NCBI RefSeq assembly: GCF_000003605.2
Contig: NW_003120951.1
Location: 28,839-62,095, forward strand
Direction of reading: 5' to 3'
Source: Saccoglossus kowalevskii
Lineage: Eukaryota; Hemichordata; Enteropneusta; Harrimaniidae
DNA: 33,257 nucleotides
Made by a program: the position numbers and the translations under genes. A model generated the notes under the pieces. It saw only the letters and a program-made list of their open reading frames with translations, did no database searches and was not told where the DNA came from. Of this stretch, positions 1 to 10,414 are shown in pieces; position 1 is the stretch's first letter; each line of letters opens with the position of its first letter.

Positions 1-156
1 CATGAAACAACGAGAAAGTGTTACAGAACACTTAAGTACACCATCATGGCGTTCATGCCATAATATTAAAAGCAATATGGGTTTATTGATGGGGCTACGT
101 TTCGTGTAAACAAATGAAATAACAATAACATAATCGTTTATATTTAAACAAAACAG
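1..156. other. Intronic sequence upstream of the gene A membrane exon
   Basis: AT-rich sequence with no recognisable exon. It ends in an acceptor (AAACAG) at 156, so it is the 3' part of the intron before the membrane exon of gene A. Confidence 0.5.
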
Positions 157-279
157 GGGGAACAAACGGAATTCTAACTTGGCAGATAAGTATCATAATT
201 GTTGGTGCCGTCGTGCTTATAATTATAATTGCAGTACTAAGCTTCTTGATTTCGCGAACCGGAAAAGCAAAGCCTAAAG
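157..279 (+). CDS. Gene A exon: transmembrane segment
   Basis: Acceptor AAACAG, donor GTTTGT. The reading frame starts with two bases completing a codon and ends with one base (phase 1/1). It encodes ISIIIVGAVVLIIIIAVL, a clear membrane helix, then a short basic stretch. The exon phases equal those of the gene B membrane exon. Confidence 0.8.
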
Positions 280-1737
280 GTTTGTTTATATTATTACACG
301 GATCTTCTGCATTACTGCATCTCATTCAAAAGACTTTCTCATAAACATGTTAGCTTAGATTGCCATGATTCATTGGGTATATAGATTTCACAATTTCTTC
401 CTTTTTTATTTTCAGATCTTTCAAATAATAAGTGAGTAAATCATTGAAAACTTATATTGATATTCGACGCTAGATTCACACAAGTTGCATTAGCGACTAG
501 ACCAAAATAACTCAGCATTTAAGTATTAATACAGTATATGCAATTCTAATTCAAATGACGGGATTCGTATTTGTACTGATACTATTAACTATTGATAAAT
601 ATTAAACAAAATATTTAATTGTTACATGACATAATATGTAATATTTATTTTTTAAGTGCACTGATTGCTGGATTTCCTACATCGGGGGATACTGTAGTAG
701 AAAACGAGTATTTTGACAACCCATTTACAGGTAATATACGTTAAAAATACTTGTTGGTACAATAATTTAAGCTTAACCCGGCAATGTGTACGGGCACGTG
801 GCAGCAGTTGATAATTGAATAACTATATTATTTATAGAAGGCATGGCGTGCGTCTCTTTGTAGTGTTGAGTTGTACAGTACAGATAACAAATGCATATAG
901 TTTGAAGCCCCATTATGGTGAAGAGAGTTCGCGTTGGCCTGGAAAAAACCCTCAGAGTGTACGCAAGGCGTTTTTGTAATCTAGAAGACATCAACGTCTA
1001 CAAAATTTGCATAATATGTGCGCGATGATCTATTTATAATAAATATTATTTCTAGAAATGTTCCAGTTATTTCACGCTGTCAGTCCACGTCTGTGGATGT
1101 GCAAATACGCACCACCCTGTGACTTACCAACAGTGTGACATCACTCCTTGGTTCATATTTATACAAAACTGATGATAGTCACTTGTGTCCGTTGGCGTCA
1201 ATTTATGAGAAAATGTGATATATTATGAACAGGTATTACATATACAGTCTTAGAACTATATTGTACCTATTTTTACATTAGTAATACACTATTTTCAGAA
1301 ACATCTTTGACAGCAACGAATAGTCGAGGACATTGAAGAGCGCAATGGTAAAAGACCACCATCTGCCGAAATCCCAACAAGCTCAGATGAAGTGACCCTG
1401 AAAGAGGTAATAAGTTTAAGCCAGACACTCTTGTAGTATTGTTCTCCAATGACTGACACATATACTATTTCTTGTTCTAAACATATCCGTAATTCAGTGT
1501 TGCGGTAGAAGATTTATCTCCAAACATAAAGAAATGTCGATGATAATGATTGTATTCTGCGTGTAATTTCTCCATTAGGGTTCCCAGAGTGATGGAAAAG
1601 AGATTCTTTATACTACAGTTACATTCGAGAAAGATAGTGACAAATATGATCAACCGCAAACTAAACCAGCAGAGGAAACAGTTGATTATGCCACGGTTGT
1701 TTTCAAAAATGCGCCAAAATATTATCCTATAATTTGA
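157..1737 (+). CDS. Gene A: 3' part of a single-pass receptor with an ITIM-type cytoplasmic tail
   Basis: Five exons read from the sequence: 157-279, 416-431, 657-730, about 1299-1406 and 1579-1737. The first encodes a strongly hydrophobic membrane segment followed by basic residues (ISRTGKAKPK), which puts the C-terminus in the cytoplasm. The last exon carries two motifs that fit the ITIM consensus (I/V/L/S-x-Y-x-x-I/V/L): I-L-Y-T-T-V and V-D-Y-A-T-V, about 30 residues apart. In known receptors, paired ITIMs recruit SH2-domain phosphatases, so an inhibitory receptor is inferred. The ectodomain must lie left of the window. Exon order and phases (1/1, 1->2, 2->1) match genes B and C, but no kinase domain follows. 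One junction (730 to 1299) does not keep frame, so the gene may be broken, may have a missed small exon, or may contain a sequence error. Confidence 0.7.
416..431 (+). CDS. Gene A 16-nt microexon
   Basis: Acceptor TTTTCAG at 415 and donor GTGAGT at 432 enclose 16 nt, phase 1 in and phase 2 out, encoding D-L-S-N-N-(N). Gene C has a microexon of the same length, phase and position (31069-31084, D-T-H-D-N). That second copy is the main reason to accept such a small exon. Confidence 0.65.
657..730 (+). CDS. Gene A juxtamembrane exon
   Basis: Acceptor TTTAAG, donor GTAATA, 74 nt, phase 2 in and 1 out. It encodes about 25 residues ending E-N-E-Y-F-D-N-P-F-T. The phases equal the tyrosine-bearing juxtamembrane exons of gene C (31251-31336) and gene B (20123-20247). 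Its single tyrosine does not fit the ITIM pattern. Confidence 0.65.
731..1298 (+). other. Intron of gene A
   Basis: No exon could be supported. By analogy with genes B and C a small phase 1->0 exon of about 26-29 nt might sit here, but no stretch with good splice sites and an open frame was found. Confidence 0.45.
1299..1406 (+). CDS. Gene A cytoplasmic exon with a frame problem
   Basis: Acceptor ATTTTCAG at 1298, donor GTAATA at 1407. From 1314 on, one frame is open (R-I-V-E-D-I-E-E-R-N-G-K-R-P-P then S-S-D-E-V-T-L-K-E) and joins the last exon in phase 0. The phase-1 end of the previous exon instead leads into a different frame that stops at 1332-1334. An alternative acceptor at 1313 (GACAG) restores the open frame only if the preceding exon ends in phase 0. 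One extra base near 1314-1320 would explain it, as would an unseen exon. Confidence 0.5.
1579..1737 (+). CDS. Gene A last exon: two ITIMs and stop
   Basis: Acceptor CCATTAG, phase 0, 52 codons and a TGA. It contains ILYTTVTF near the start and VDYATVVF near the end, both fitting the ITIM consensus and both followed by an aromatic residue. The C-terminal end (APKYYPII) has two further tyrosines. The domain is short, acidic and tyrosine-bearing, typical of a signalling tail. Confidence 0.75.
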   Translation, partial: GSQSDGKEILYTTVTFEKDSDKYDQPQTKPAEETVDYATVVFKNAPKYYPII

Positions 1738-2264
1738 TTTCTTCATTTCCGTCTTAGTCGTATTGAGATGTATTGAAATTGATTTTTAAATTACAGATTT
1801 TATTAAAAAAATACAAATATGTTATTACCTAAAACAGATAACAAAATGCTAATTGAATGTCTGACTTTATGGATGACATACTTCTTTGTTGATTTTCACT
1901 GATTTAGTAAGTTCAACAAATTTTTCTCTACGTTATATTGTTCAACGCGTATTTATTCAGAATAACGAATTCGATTACAAATAAGTAAGCAAAAAACAAT
2001 ACCATTAAATTGTAATGTTAATGTCATGTCAGTTTCACCTCAACATGTTTTTTTTTTTAAATTTATTCAAGAGCCTGGAGCATTTTGTATTTTTTTCATA
2101 TTCCAGCATAATGAAGTACATACATATATGTTGATGATTTTAATAAAAGAAAGGACAGTCTGTTATTTTTACCAAAATTCAGATCACCGAAGTTTTTTTA
2201 ATGTTATGTAGAAAAGCTGACAAAATAAATGTTCATACTTACAACAATTTGTCTTACATTTTTT
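1738..2264 (+). other. 3' flank or 3' UTR of gene A
   Basis: AT-rich and T-tract-rich sequence with two AATAAA hexamers. No coding sequence is seen. Confidence 0.4.
2224..2229 (+). promoter_or_regulatory. Candidate polyadenylation signal of gene A
   Basis: AATAAA about 490 nt after the stop codon. Another AATAAA lies at 2142-2147. Either could serve gene A. The choice is unsupported without transcript ends. Confidence 0.25.
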
Positions 2265-2299
2265 AGTCCCCGTTCGGACGTAGTCCGAAAACGGGGACT
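2265..2299. repeat. Hairpin at the repeat boundary
   Basis: AGTCCCCGTTCGGAC, GTA, then GTCCGAAAACGGGGACT. The arms are complementary except for two bases missing on the left, giving a stem of about 15 bp with a 3-nt loop. It is GC-rich in an AT-rich setting and sits exactly at the start of the repeat. Confidence 0.8.
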
Positions 2300-3240
2300 T
2301 ATGTTTTGCCCTGTGTGCGTCCGTGCGTCAGTCCGTGATCACCTGTATCTCGAACATGCATGGACCGATTAAGTTCAAACTTCACGCATACATCACACAT
2401 TATATGGGACATATGCACATGCATTTTTTCCATGATCCGATTAACGATAGCCGAATAGCGGCCATTTTAAGGCCGAAAATGCATCAAAATCGCACATTTT
2501 CACCATTCCGGACCCAGATCTCAGTTATGCATGGACGGATTTTGTTCAAATTTGGTACACACATTAAACATAATATGGACCTTGAGGCACGTCTTTTTTT
2601 CCGGATCAAGTTCGAAATGGTCGACTGGCGGCCATTTTGTTTTAAAAAATTCAGTTCTTGATCCGTATCCGAGACATGCCTGGATTGATCAAGTTCAAAC
2701 TTCACACACACATGGTACATCATGTCACAAATAGATATGTGCATTTGTTTCATGATCCGATTAACGATAGCCGAATAGCGGCCATTTTAAGGCCGAAAAT
2801 GCATCAAAATCGCACATTTTCACCATTCCGGACCCGGATCTCAGTTATGCATGGACGGATTTTGTTCACGTTTGGTACATACATTAAACATAATAGGACC
2901 TTGATGCACGTCATTTTTTTGGGATCGGGTTTGAAATGGCCGACTGGCGGCCATTTTGTTTTAAAGAATTCAGTTCTGGATATGTATCTGAGACATGCCT
3001 GGATTGATCGAGTTCAAACTTCACACACACAAGGTACATCTGTCACAAATATGTATGTGCATTTGTTTCATGATCTCAATAACGATAACCAAATGGCGGC
3101 CATTTTAAGGCCGAAAATGCATCAAAATCACGTATTTTCACAATTCCGGAACCGGATCTCAGTCATGCATAGATGGATTTTGTTCAGATTTAGTACAATG
3201 TGTTGTACATATGCAGGTGCATTTCGGTCATGATTCCTAT
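2265..3240. repeat. Interspersed repeat with about three 320-bp tandem units and a 5' hairpin
   Basis: A block beginning CATGATCCGATTAACGATAG recurs at 2431 and 2751 and, diverged, at 3069, giving spacings of 320 and 318 bp. The segments around GGCCATTTTAAGGCCGAAAA and the ATGCATGGACGGATTTTGTT stretch also recur with this spacing. The two left units are closest and the right one is decayed. The block starts with the inverted repeat at 2265-2299. Open frames inside it (for example 2658-3233) are by-products of the repeat. Confidence 0.85.
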
Positions 3241-5000
3241 GGTGACCCAGTACATCGACGACATATTTGTATGTACAGCGTTACGTAGGCAAAGTTGTAT
3301 ATGTAATATCTCGTTATTAGTGTCAGATGTGACAAATAAAAGCCGACTGCAAGAGCAGTATGCACATTTGTTTCAATGTCGTAGTTTATATTTCGCTCTT
3401 CAAACAGTATATACAACTTACTTCACTATTATGTTCACCTACTTAACAACGGCCATATATTTCAACAAGCAATAAAAAAGGAATGATATTATTCCCCTTT
3501 ATATACACACTTTGATTTTAAAAAGCTCGTTAAGTACCGATTTATAGGAGTCCATTACTCAGTTTATTGCAGAACGGTACACTCAACTACTTGACCCAGT
3601 CAATCCCGCACTCGGATGTAAAGTACGACAGTGCCGCTGGTACCCGTCACTGTTAATGTTATTTATGTCATCTGTAATTAGCGTGTATGTGTGCCAAGCA
3701 AACCAAGTATTGTTACCTTAATCATAAAAGAAAATTACATATAGTATGATAAGTGTTATAATTTCTATATTTAATAATTAGTTCGATTATGTTGTATGAG
3801 CGGCTATGACGTCAGTTCTGAAACAATTTTAGCAGATTGTGCTCAAATTGATGAGAATTTGAAAAAAATAATAATAATTGTACTATTCCCAATGTGACGC
3901 CATAGCGCATGCGTGCAGGCTGAATTTACAAAACGGATCCAGCCGACTGCTTCGATAACAGCAGACGACATCATTAGGTGATGTCGCCCTATTTAACATA
4001 GGTTGAGCACAAATTTTACAAGAGCCGCCAAAATACATTCAGTGGAGTTATGAAGTTTGTATGCCAAGCTACGACAATTTTAATTTATTTTAGCTCATAT
4101 ATAAGTTCCATAAAGTATCGAGTGTCACACGGAACTAGTCGCACGTACAATGGACAGCACATTATTATAGCGCAGTGCTTTCTGGCGGGTATCCAAACAC
4201 CCACTGTGTAACTGTAATAAGAGCAAAAAACACTAACTTAGTATAATAGCATAAGCTGTTGGGATCCTGTATACAACAATTTGTACACCTTGCCTTCGAA
4301 AAAGATTTGAAAATAAACGGTAAACAATGAGCCAGATTAATTTGAAATTAAGAAAAACATGCCGTATAATAAGCACTTGTTATATGGGCATAACTATTTG
4401 AGTTGGCTTTGGTAAACAAGTACGTGCCTTAAATAATAACTGGTTAACATGTTGGCATATTTAGTGTAATTTATACAGTTTTAATCTCCCTCATGTAATA
4501 AAATATTATATAGCTATGTCACCGAATCATAAATCGTATGTTTGCCGCATGGTGAACTTAAAAATAGAAACGTTTGAAAAAAAAATGTTGTAAACAGTAT
4601 CGGTGACCTAAATACATATTATTAGTACAACCCGCAAAACATTAACACAAACTTAAATTAATTTAATTAAGCAAAATTTTGTATTGTGTTACGCCAGTTG
4701 GTATGCAGCACGTGTTACTGGTATAAGCACACACATTCTGCGTAGATATGAAATGTGCTACCCAACCACACAGCTGTTACTAGGCACAGGACGAGTGCAG
4801 GCCACGATTATTTATTGCTTTTACTTGTATAGACTTGTTTACCCAACCAGTGTTTGCTTAAGTTCCATATATCACACGGAACAGAGTGGTGACTGGGGAG
4901 CCGCTGCATGAGTGGCTGTTGACCCATATCATTAACGTGCTATATGCATACATTTACTAAGGTCCATTTATGTATATCTTCCTTTGGTTATGTGCAGCTC
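3241..5000. other. Non-coding AT-rich region
   Basis: No convincing gene. It contains the small inverted-repeat structure at 3836-4014 and otherwise featureless AT-rich sequence. Short open frames (for example 4684-4911) show no recognisable protein feature. Confidence 0.5.
3836..4014. repeat. Possible MITE-like inverted repeat
   Basis: ATTGTGCTCAA at 3836-3846 is nearly the reverse complement of TTGAGCACAAAT at 4003-4014. Inside is a perfect 8-bp hairpin, CGACATCA / TGATGTCG (3966-3986, 5-nt loop). No target-site duplication is evident. Confidence 0.35.
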
Positions 5001-5002
5001 TC

Positions 5003-5150
5003 TTTATTAAATGGAACGCGGAAATAGCGGTTCACCCCGCCTACTTGTCTGACAATTCGGTTCGTGAATGAGGGCTCTGAACTTTAGTGAACTAAACGTT
5101 GAAATGAGTTCTCGTCGCAGTTGCAAATGCAATGGTGGTAGCGCTGTAAG
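5003..5150 (+). repeat. Dispersed repeat family R1, copy 1
   Basis: Begins TTTATTAAATGGAACGCGGA and ends AATGGTGGTAGCGCTGTAAG. It matches the layout of the copies at 6731 and 8923 (GGAACGCG start; a variant of GGCGCTATAA at the end), with considerable divergence. Confidence 0.5.
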
Positions 5151-6730
5151 CATGGCGCTGATGACATGAATTTTATATGAGTGCTTTTCTATTGTTTCTA
5201 TTAAAACTGTGTGTATAGCAAACGAACTACGAATGTCATTGCGGCGGCATTGTTTTGAAACATATGTCACATAATGGTAAATGACATATTTTCCCACTGT
5301 TCCTGTCGAAATAGGGATATACCCTTACATATTAATATTATACCTGGGGTTACTTTCCTGGCTGTATGATAGAGAGTTACAGCCAGCAATTCCGGGCCGA
5401 ATATTCTTAAAGACACTTTTTTTAAAAATAAATAAACAGTACCCAAGAAATTGCAACACGTCGTGCATCCAAATATGATCCAGACGACACAGCCCGCCCA
5501 CCATAACAACCGCCACTACGACTACCCCGAAATTATACCCACCCGTCAAGATTAAGAAATATTTTATTCAAGAGTGACATTCATGACTGCACACAATCAA
5601 GACGGTGAGTCAAACAGAAGTATCGTAAACCTTTGGCCGTTATTTAGCACTGTACAGGGGGCCAATTAGGTCGTCTTTTCGGTCGTCCGAATCTCAATGC
5701 GGGACAAAGTTCAACCCAAACTAACCATGTATTAATATAAATATGCAAATTATTTTAGTCTGTTACAATTTTCAACACAGTACTGTGATTTGAAAGATTC
5801 CAAATATATCGATCAAATAGCAAAGAACGCGTTAATATTCCATGCAAATCGATCTGTCCATATGCACCCATGACCTATTTGCATTAGTTTTATAGATTAC
5901 GGAACTACCTTTAGAAAGCACAAACAAGTCTGAAAGGGTGGATTATAATTCATCCACAAAAAGGGGCGTGTGAACTGTTCAATGTACGCTCAGGAAACAA
6001 TGATACATTGATAGTCTATTGAATACATTGAAGAAGTAGAGAAAAACGAAATCTCAACGACATACAATGCACATAATGGGGAAGCAGTCGCAGTTTGGAG
6101 TTTACAATTTGATCCATAGCTTGGCACTGAAAGAAGAAGTCGTCGATATTATTATAAGTATCGAGACTATGTTGGAATAAATTAAGTGTCGATTTCTGCA
6201 AAGTTTCTTTTGAAACAAAATTCTATACTGTGCTATGTGAATGAGTTACCAATGGGTAGCCCCCTGTGCCTGTATGGTCGGACGCCAGCAGAGCGATTAG
6301 ACGTGCAGTGTTTGGTTAGCGTATACGGTATGTGAACTCAAGATCGCGTGCTTAGTTGACGGACCTAGCCCGATTACCTTACATTACAATGTCGCTTGTA
6401 TACGTAATTACGTCATCATTTCGTTTATCTTGTATTTACATCTGCAGTGAGTGCCAGTAACCGCTTTATAAATGCAAGCTACTTTATTAAACGTCTGACG
6501 TTAAGACGCCAAAACATGAGCATGTATTTTCATCCTTAATTGGCATTCTTTGTTCGCCCAACCTGAGTTTATTTGACTATTGCAAAACGGACCAAATGAC
6601 ATATGACAGGCTGTGAACGCGATGAACTAGAACGGTTTCGTGCCAAGACATGCGCCTTGGGCCCTGTATTCAACGCCTTACATCCCCTTGTCACGACATA
6701 CTATTCAATTAGTACCATGCATCCCGTCAT
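5151..6730. other. Non-coding region
   Basis: Nothing gene-like. Open frames on both strands around 5270-5550 overlap one another and lack protein features. Confidence 0.5.
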
Positions 6731-6883
6731 ATACTATTCATAAAAAGGAACGCGGAAAAGTCAACTGAACCAGCCTAGCAGTCTGGAAAACAAGCATGAC
6801 TGCATCATTTGACCCAATATGAACCCAGAGTCAAAACGACAGAATTATCTCCATTGATGCAGGAAATTGTGGCGGCGCTGTCC
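6731..6883 (+). repeat. Dispersed repeat family R1, copy 2
   Basis: Shares with 8923-9068 the start ACTATTCATAAAAA-GGAACGCG, the middle CATTTGACCC followed by TGAACCC, then AAAACGA, and the end GCGGCGCTGT (versus GGGCGCTATAA). It is collinear over about 150 bp. Confidence 0.65.
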
Positions 6884-7419
6884 GTATTTTGCAAATAGGA
6901 AAATTGTCGCATAGTAAAATATTCAGCATCGGTTTGTCCTAATTTCCCGAGCGCGAGAATTGGTTTTGAGACAAAGTGAATTTTAAATCAAATACTATGA
7001 CAACATACAATTAACACTGTGGTCGTAAACTAATAAATACTTGAACTTGAAGCTGAAGTCTTATGTCATAAATATTTACTCTGTATTGCGTTTGAAATAT
7101 TTGTTCTGCCAATCTATAGGGGTGACGTTATATTCACCTTAATCAGTCATACGCAGTCACGTGGCTTATTATCAGCGCAGCAGACAGCATCTACACATCG
7201 TCTTGAAAATGAATCCTAGCAATACGAATACTAAAGTATTCCTCACATATTCTCTCTCATATTCGTACTGTGTAATCCGTAAGGTATAAAAAGGTTCTAA
7301 TATAATAGAGCTTAAACCTTACAAAGGAGATACTTTGTAAAACACAGCCGTTGTGTAAATGCATATAATAATTTATATTACATCATTTGGGGCGCCACGA
7401 ATGGGGTATACACTGTTAT
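6884..7419. other. Non-coding region
   Basis: AT-rich, with no exon or RNA gene recognised. Confidence 0.5.
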
Positions 7420-7540
7420 CTGTGTAATATTTGTTGCCAAAACTAACATTTGAAAAAGAAAACTTGCATTCCGACGAAGACGAAGCCAATTTGTCACACA
7501 GTAATGGCGGTGTTGACATGACTCGTGACACACCAAACTG
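7420..7540 (+). repeat. Dispersed repeat R2, copy 1
   Basis: Contains TTTGAAAAAGAAAACTTGCA, then TTCCGACGAAGACGA and a GGCGGTG block. It is collinear with 9190-9295, which has CTTCGAAAAAGAAAGTTTAC, then TTCCGACAATGAGGACGA and GGCGGTG. Both copies lie downstream of an R1 copy. Confidence 0.5.
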
Positions 7541-8922
7541 ATATTGAAAAATGAAATATGTTAGATTTATTAGAAATATCAAATGTATAATCACATAGAA
7601 ACTGGTGTGATCGATTTCTTGTTATTTTGTATTGTATAGAAACTTGATAATTGATGTTCTTGAAATGTAATACGTAGTGCGATTTAAATTATAATATATT
7701 ACAGGAAACTATGTCGAAATAAAATAATTGTGTAACCATTCCCTGTGAAGTATGAGCGATCTGATCAGTTTTGTGTGGTTTACAAATAAGCAATGTTATT
7801 ATGGGGGGGCAAGGGGGTTGCTGGTACAGTTTTACGAGAAATAAAAAGGGCTTTTTACAATTTACAAGTAAAAAAAGACATTTTTTTACAATTTACAGTG
7901 ATAAAAAATGGAACATTGTATAGTACGAAGAGCTATCCGACTCAAATTCTCCGCCATTGCGTCTTGACATTCAATTTTGCAGTGAATTGTGTCATCTAGT
8001 CGTTTTACAGTTTCTGAAATGTAATATCCCTGGATTATTCTTTACGATTTTGTTATTTGGATGTAAATTCTTGTACGTACCGAGAAAAATTACACATTTT
8101 TACAGTGTACGAAAAAAATATTTGATTGATTAAGTTGTACGTCTAGCCTGTGATTACAGAATTACCGAATAAAAAAAATATTGCAATTACGTCGAACGAA
8201 AATAACCCTTGCCTCCCTATTATGTTCCCATCTACTATATGTGAGATAAGAATAATATGTTGGAAATCAAGAAACTGATTTGCTCATAAAGTCAATGGCC
8301 ACCTCGCCAATAACTCTAATCATAGCCCTGTCCCTTATGTTACTCCTCACCCATTTCAATTGTACATTTTCTGTTCATGACATGTGACATTTGAAGGGTC
8401 ATATACATTGGGGGCTTGGTTGTTAGGGTTAAGGTCATTATGTCATCGTCGTAGGTAGTTATGGCGGCGCTATAACAATCAGATGGGCGTTCGTATGTTT
8501 CAAGTTGGGTCTTTGTCTCGAACTAACAAGTGTGAATTAAACGGTCGTCTCTAAATTTCTGCTGAAATACGAGTCGACATGCTGGTGCAATGTGCAATGA
8601 TTGCCATATGTCAGTCACAGAGGAGGTTGGTAATTGAATCAGTAACCGCGGAATCAATGCAAGCTTCTTTGGTCAACGTGTGCGAGCTGTGCACGTATTT
8701 CCGTCCCTTGTTGACGTATTTTGCTATTCCAAACTGAGTTAATATCACTGTTGAGGTGTGAAAAAAAATATGGTTTTATGGAGTCGACGACCTGGAAAAT
8801 ACCGATGCACTGACAAACTCCTTTGACACAGTATCAGTATATAAAAAGTAGCACACATAACCTCCACGGTTCGATTCGCTATTCAGTCAGCCTTTTATAT
8901 TCCCGGTTTATATTACGACAAA
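7541..8922. other. Non-coding region
   Basis: AT-rich, with a G-rich run at 7803-7818. A GGCGCTATAACAATCAGAT motif at about 8464 belongs to the recurring R1-type end. No gene supported. Confidence 0.45.
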
Positions 8923-9068
8923 CACTATTCATAAAAATGGAACGCGTAAGAGACAACTGAATCCGCCTATCGGTCAAAACAACTGCGTCATTTGACCCTA
9001 AAGTGAACCCGACACTAAAACGATAGGATTGTTGGGTCTCTACAGGTAATGGTGAGGGCGCTATAAGA
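8923..9068 (+). repeat. Dispersed repeat family R1, copy 3
   Basis: Best partner of the 6731-6883 copy. It starts ACTATTCATAAAAATGGAAC and ends GTGAGGGCGCTATAAG, and the internal blocks are in the same order. A perfect inverted repeat (9075-9095) follows immediately. Confidence 0.65.
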
Positions 9069-9074
9069 AAGCAG

Positions 9075-9095
9075 GTTATCATGTGTCATGATAAC
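9075..9095. repeat. Perfect short palindrome
   Basis: GTTATCATG, TGT, CATGATAAC: 9-bp perfect arms around a 3-nt loop. Confidence 0.7.
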
Positions 9096-9189
9096 ATGCA
9101 TGGTTTCCATTGTCACATTATCGTGGTTTGTAGCGATTTATTTTACACTGTTTTTTTTTTGTTTTTTGTTTTTTTTTCGAATACAAACA

Positions 9190-9295
9190 ATATTAATATA
9201 CCTTCGAAAAAGAAAGTTTACATTCCGACAATGAGGACGACGCCATCCATCCATCACGTGATAGCGGCGGTGCCAAGGACCATGTCACACCCCTT
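9190..9295 (+). repeat. Dispersed repeat R2, copy 2
   Basis: Collinear with 7420-7540 over the GAAAAAGAAA, CATTCCGAC, GACGACGCCA and GGCGGTG blocks. Confidence 0.5.
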
Positions 9296-10414
9296 GTTAA
9301 TATAACAATATATCATAGGAAATATTTATGATTAGTTGCGTAGAATAAATCATGGCGATGCACATAAATGCATCTTATCTCATGATTAATATGGTTTGAA
9401 AATATGAGTTATTTTATTGTCCGTTCACATAGTCAACTGTGGGTTGGGTTGGTAAAAACTCAGCGTAATGTCGTATGATATTTGTGTTAGGCGTTCACAG
9501 TAAAGAATACTGTACGTACATTCGTATATTTCCCGTGTATTGTCAAATATTTGTAAACTTTCACCCAACACGAAATGCAACAAAATCTCTATATTACAGA
9601 CATGTTCAAATGTATTGGAGAAAAAGAACCAATTATGAGAAATTATTTTCTTATTTTCTTCAAAGTGAAATGTAAAATGAAAAGAATTTTTGTTTTCATT
9701 TCGAAAGAAATGCAGACATGTGCATGGTTCAGAGCAAGATATGAAACCCAATGCCGGAGGTGGGCTTGTACGGTATACAGGCGTTTGTATGCCGACAATC
9801 ATCAAAGTCGAGACGCATATTGAGCGATATAGACATATTGAATTTTACTTTGTTTGAGGACACACTGTGCTGAGGCCAATTTTACTCAGGATAATTTCCA
9901 TTTGGTTTTCATGCTGTGCAAAATGCAGTGGCAATGATAGTATAATAATTTCGAGCTACGTATTGGACGTAGCAGTTCCTTGGGAAAATCTTGCACACAA
10001 TATTAATTCACCCTTATCCCAGTCAAATTAACACATGAATACATTATTGATGAAAACTTTCCACGTTAGGTGCAACAATTAGTTTTTATGCTACTCTTTG
10101 GCTATTGTCAACATTGTTGAGTGGTGATAGGTATAAATGGAAGTTCATTTCCTGAATTGAAATCATAATATATCTACATCAGCTACATTTTGTGTGTTAT
10201 GTATGAGATGGTCAGAGCCCCTTCTACAGTTCAAATACATATCATATTTGTTAATTGCACACATGTATTCGAGAGGGCGCTTCACATTCATCTCCAAATA
10301 ACTAGGTCATATTGGTGATGAAGTGTTCCTTGAAGAAATCTGAACACTAGCACTGCCAATCGGAATTGGTTGTTATATGAATTACTAGTATGTGGTTTAA
10401 TTGTTATAATTATT
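9296..10414. other. Non-coding region
   Basis: Open frames overlap on both strands at 9425-9823 (one of 126 codons on the minus strand). None shows a domain, a signal peptide or splice partners, so I leave them out. Confidence 0.45.

Noticed and set aside
1051-1140. Possible extra exon of gene A after TTTCTAG near 1055
   Set aside because: The phase-1 reading is open for a while, but no usable donor precedes its stop.
2323-3233. Long open frames (up to 191 codons) around 2.3-3.2 kb
   Set aside because: They follow the 320-bp repeat units and simply repeat with them. No protein feature.
3200-5000. CRISPR-like or other regularly spaced arrays anywhere in the window
   Set aside because: No short direct repeats with constant unique spacers. 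The genome is animal, and the only tandem arrays are the 320-bp and 20-bp repeats.
8860-8885. GGTTCGATTCG resembling a tRNA B box
   Set aside because: No A box at the right distance and no cloverleaf or acceptor stem can be formed.
9425-9823. Overlapping open frames on both strands, the longest 126 codons
   Set aside because: No domain, no signal peptide, no splice partners. Ordinary chance length for this region.
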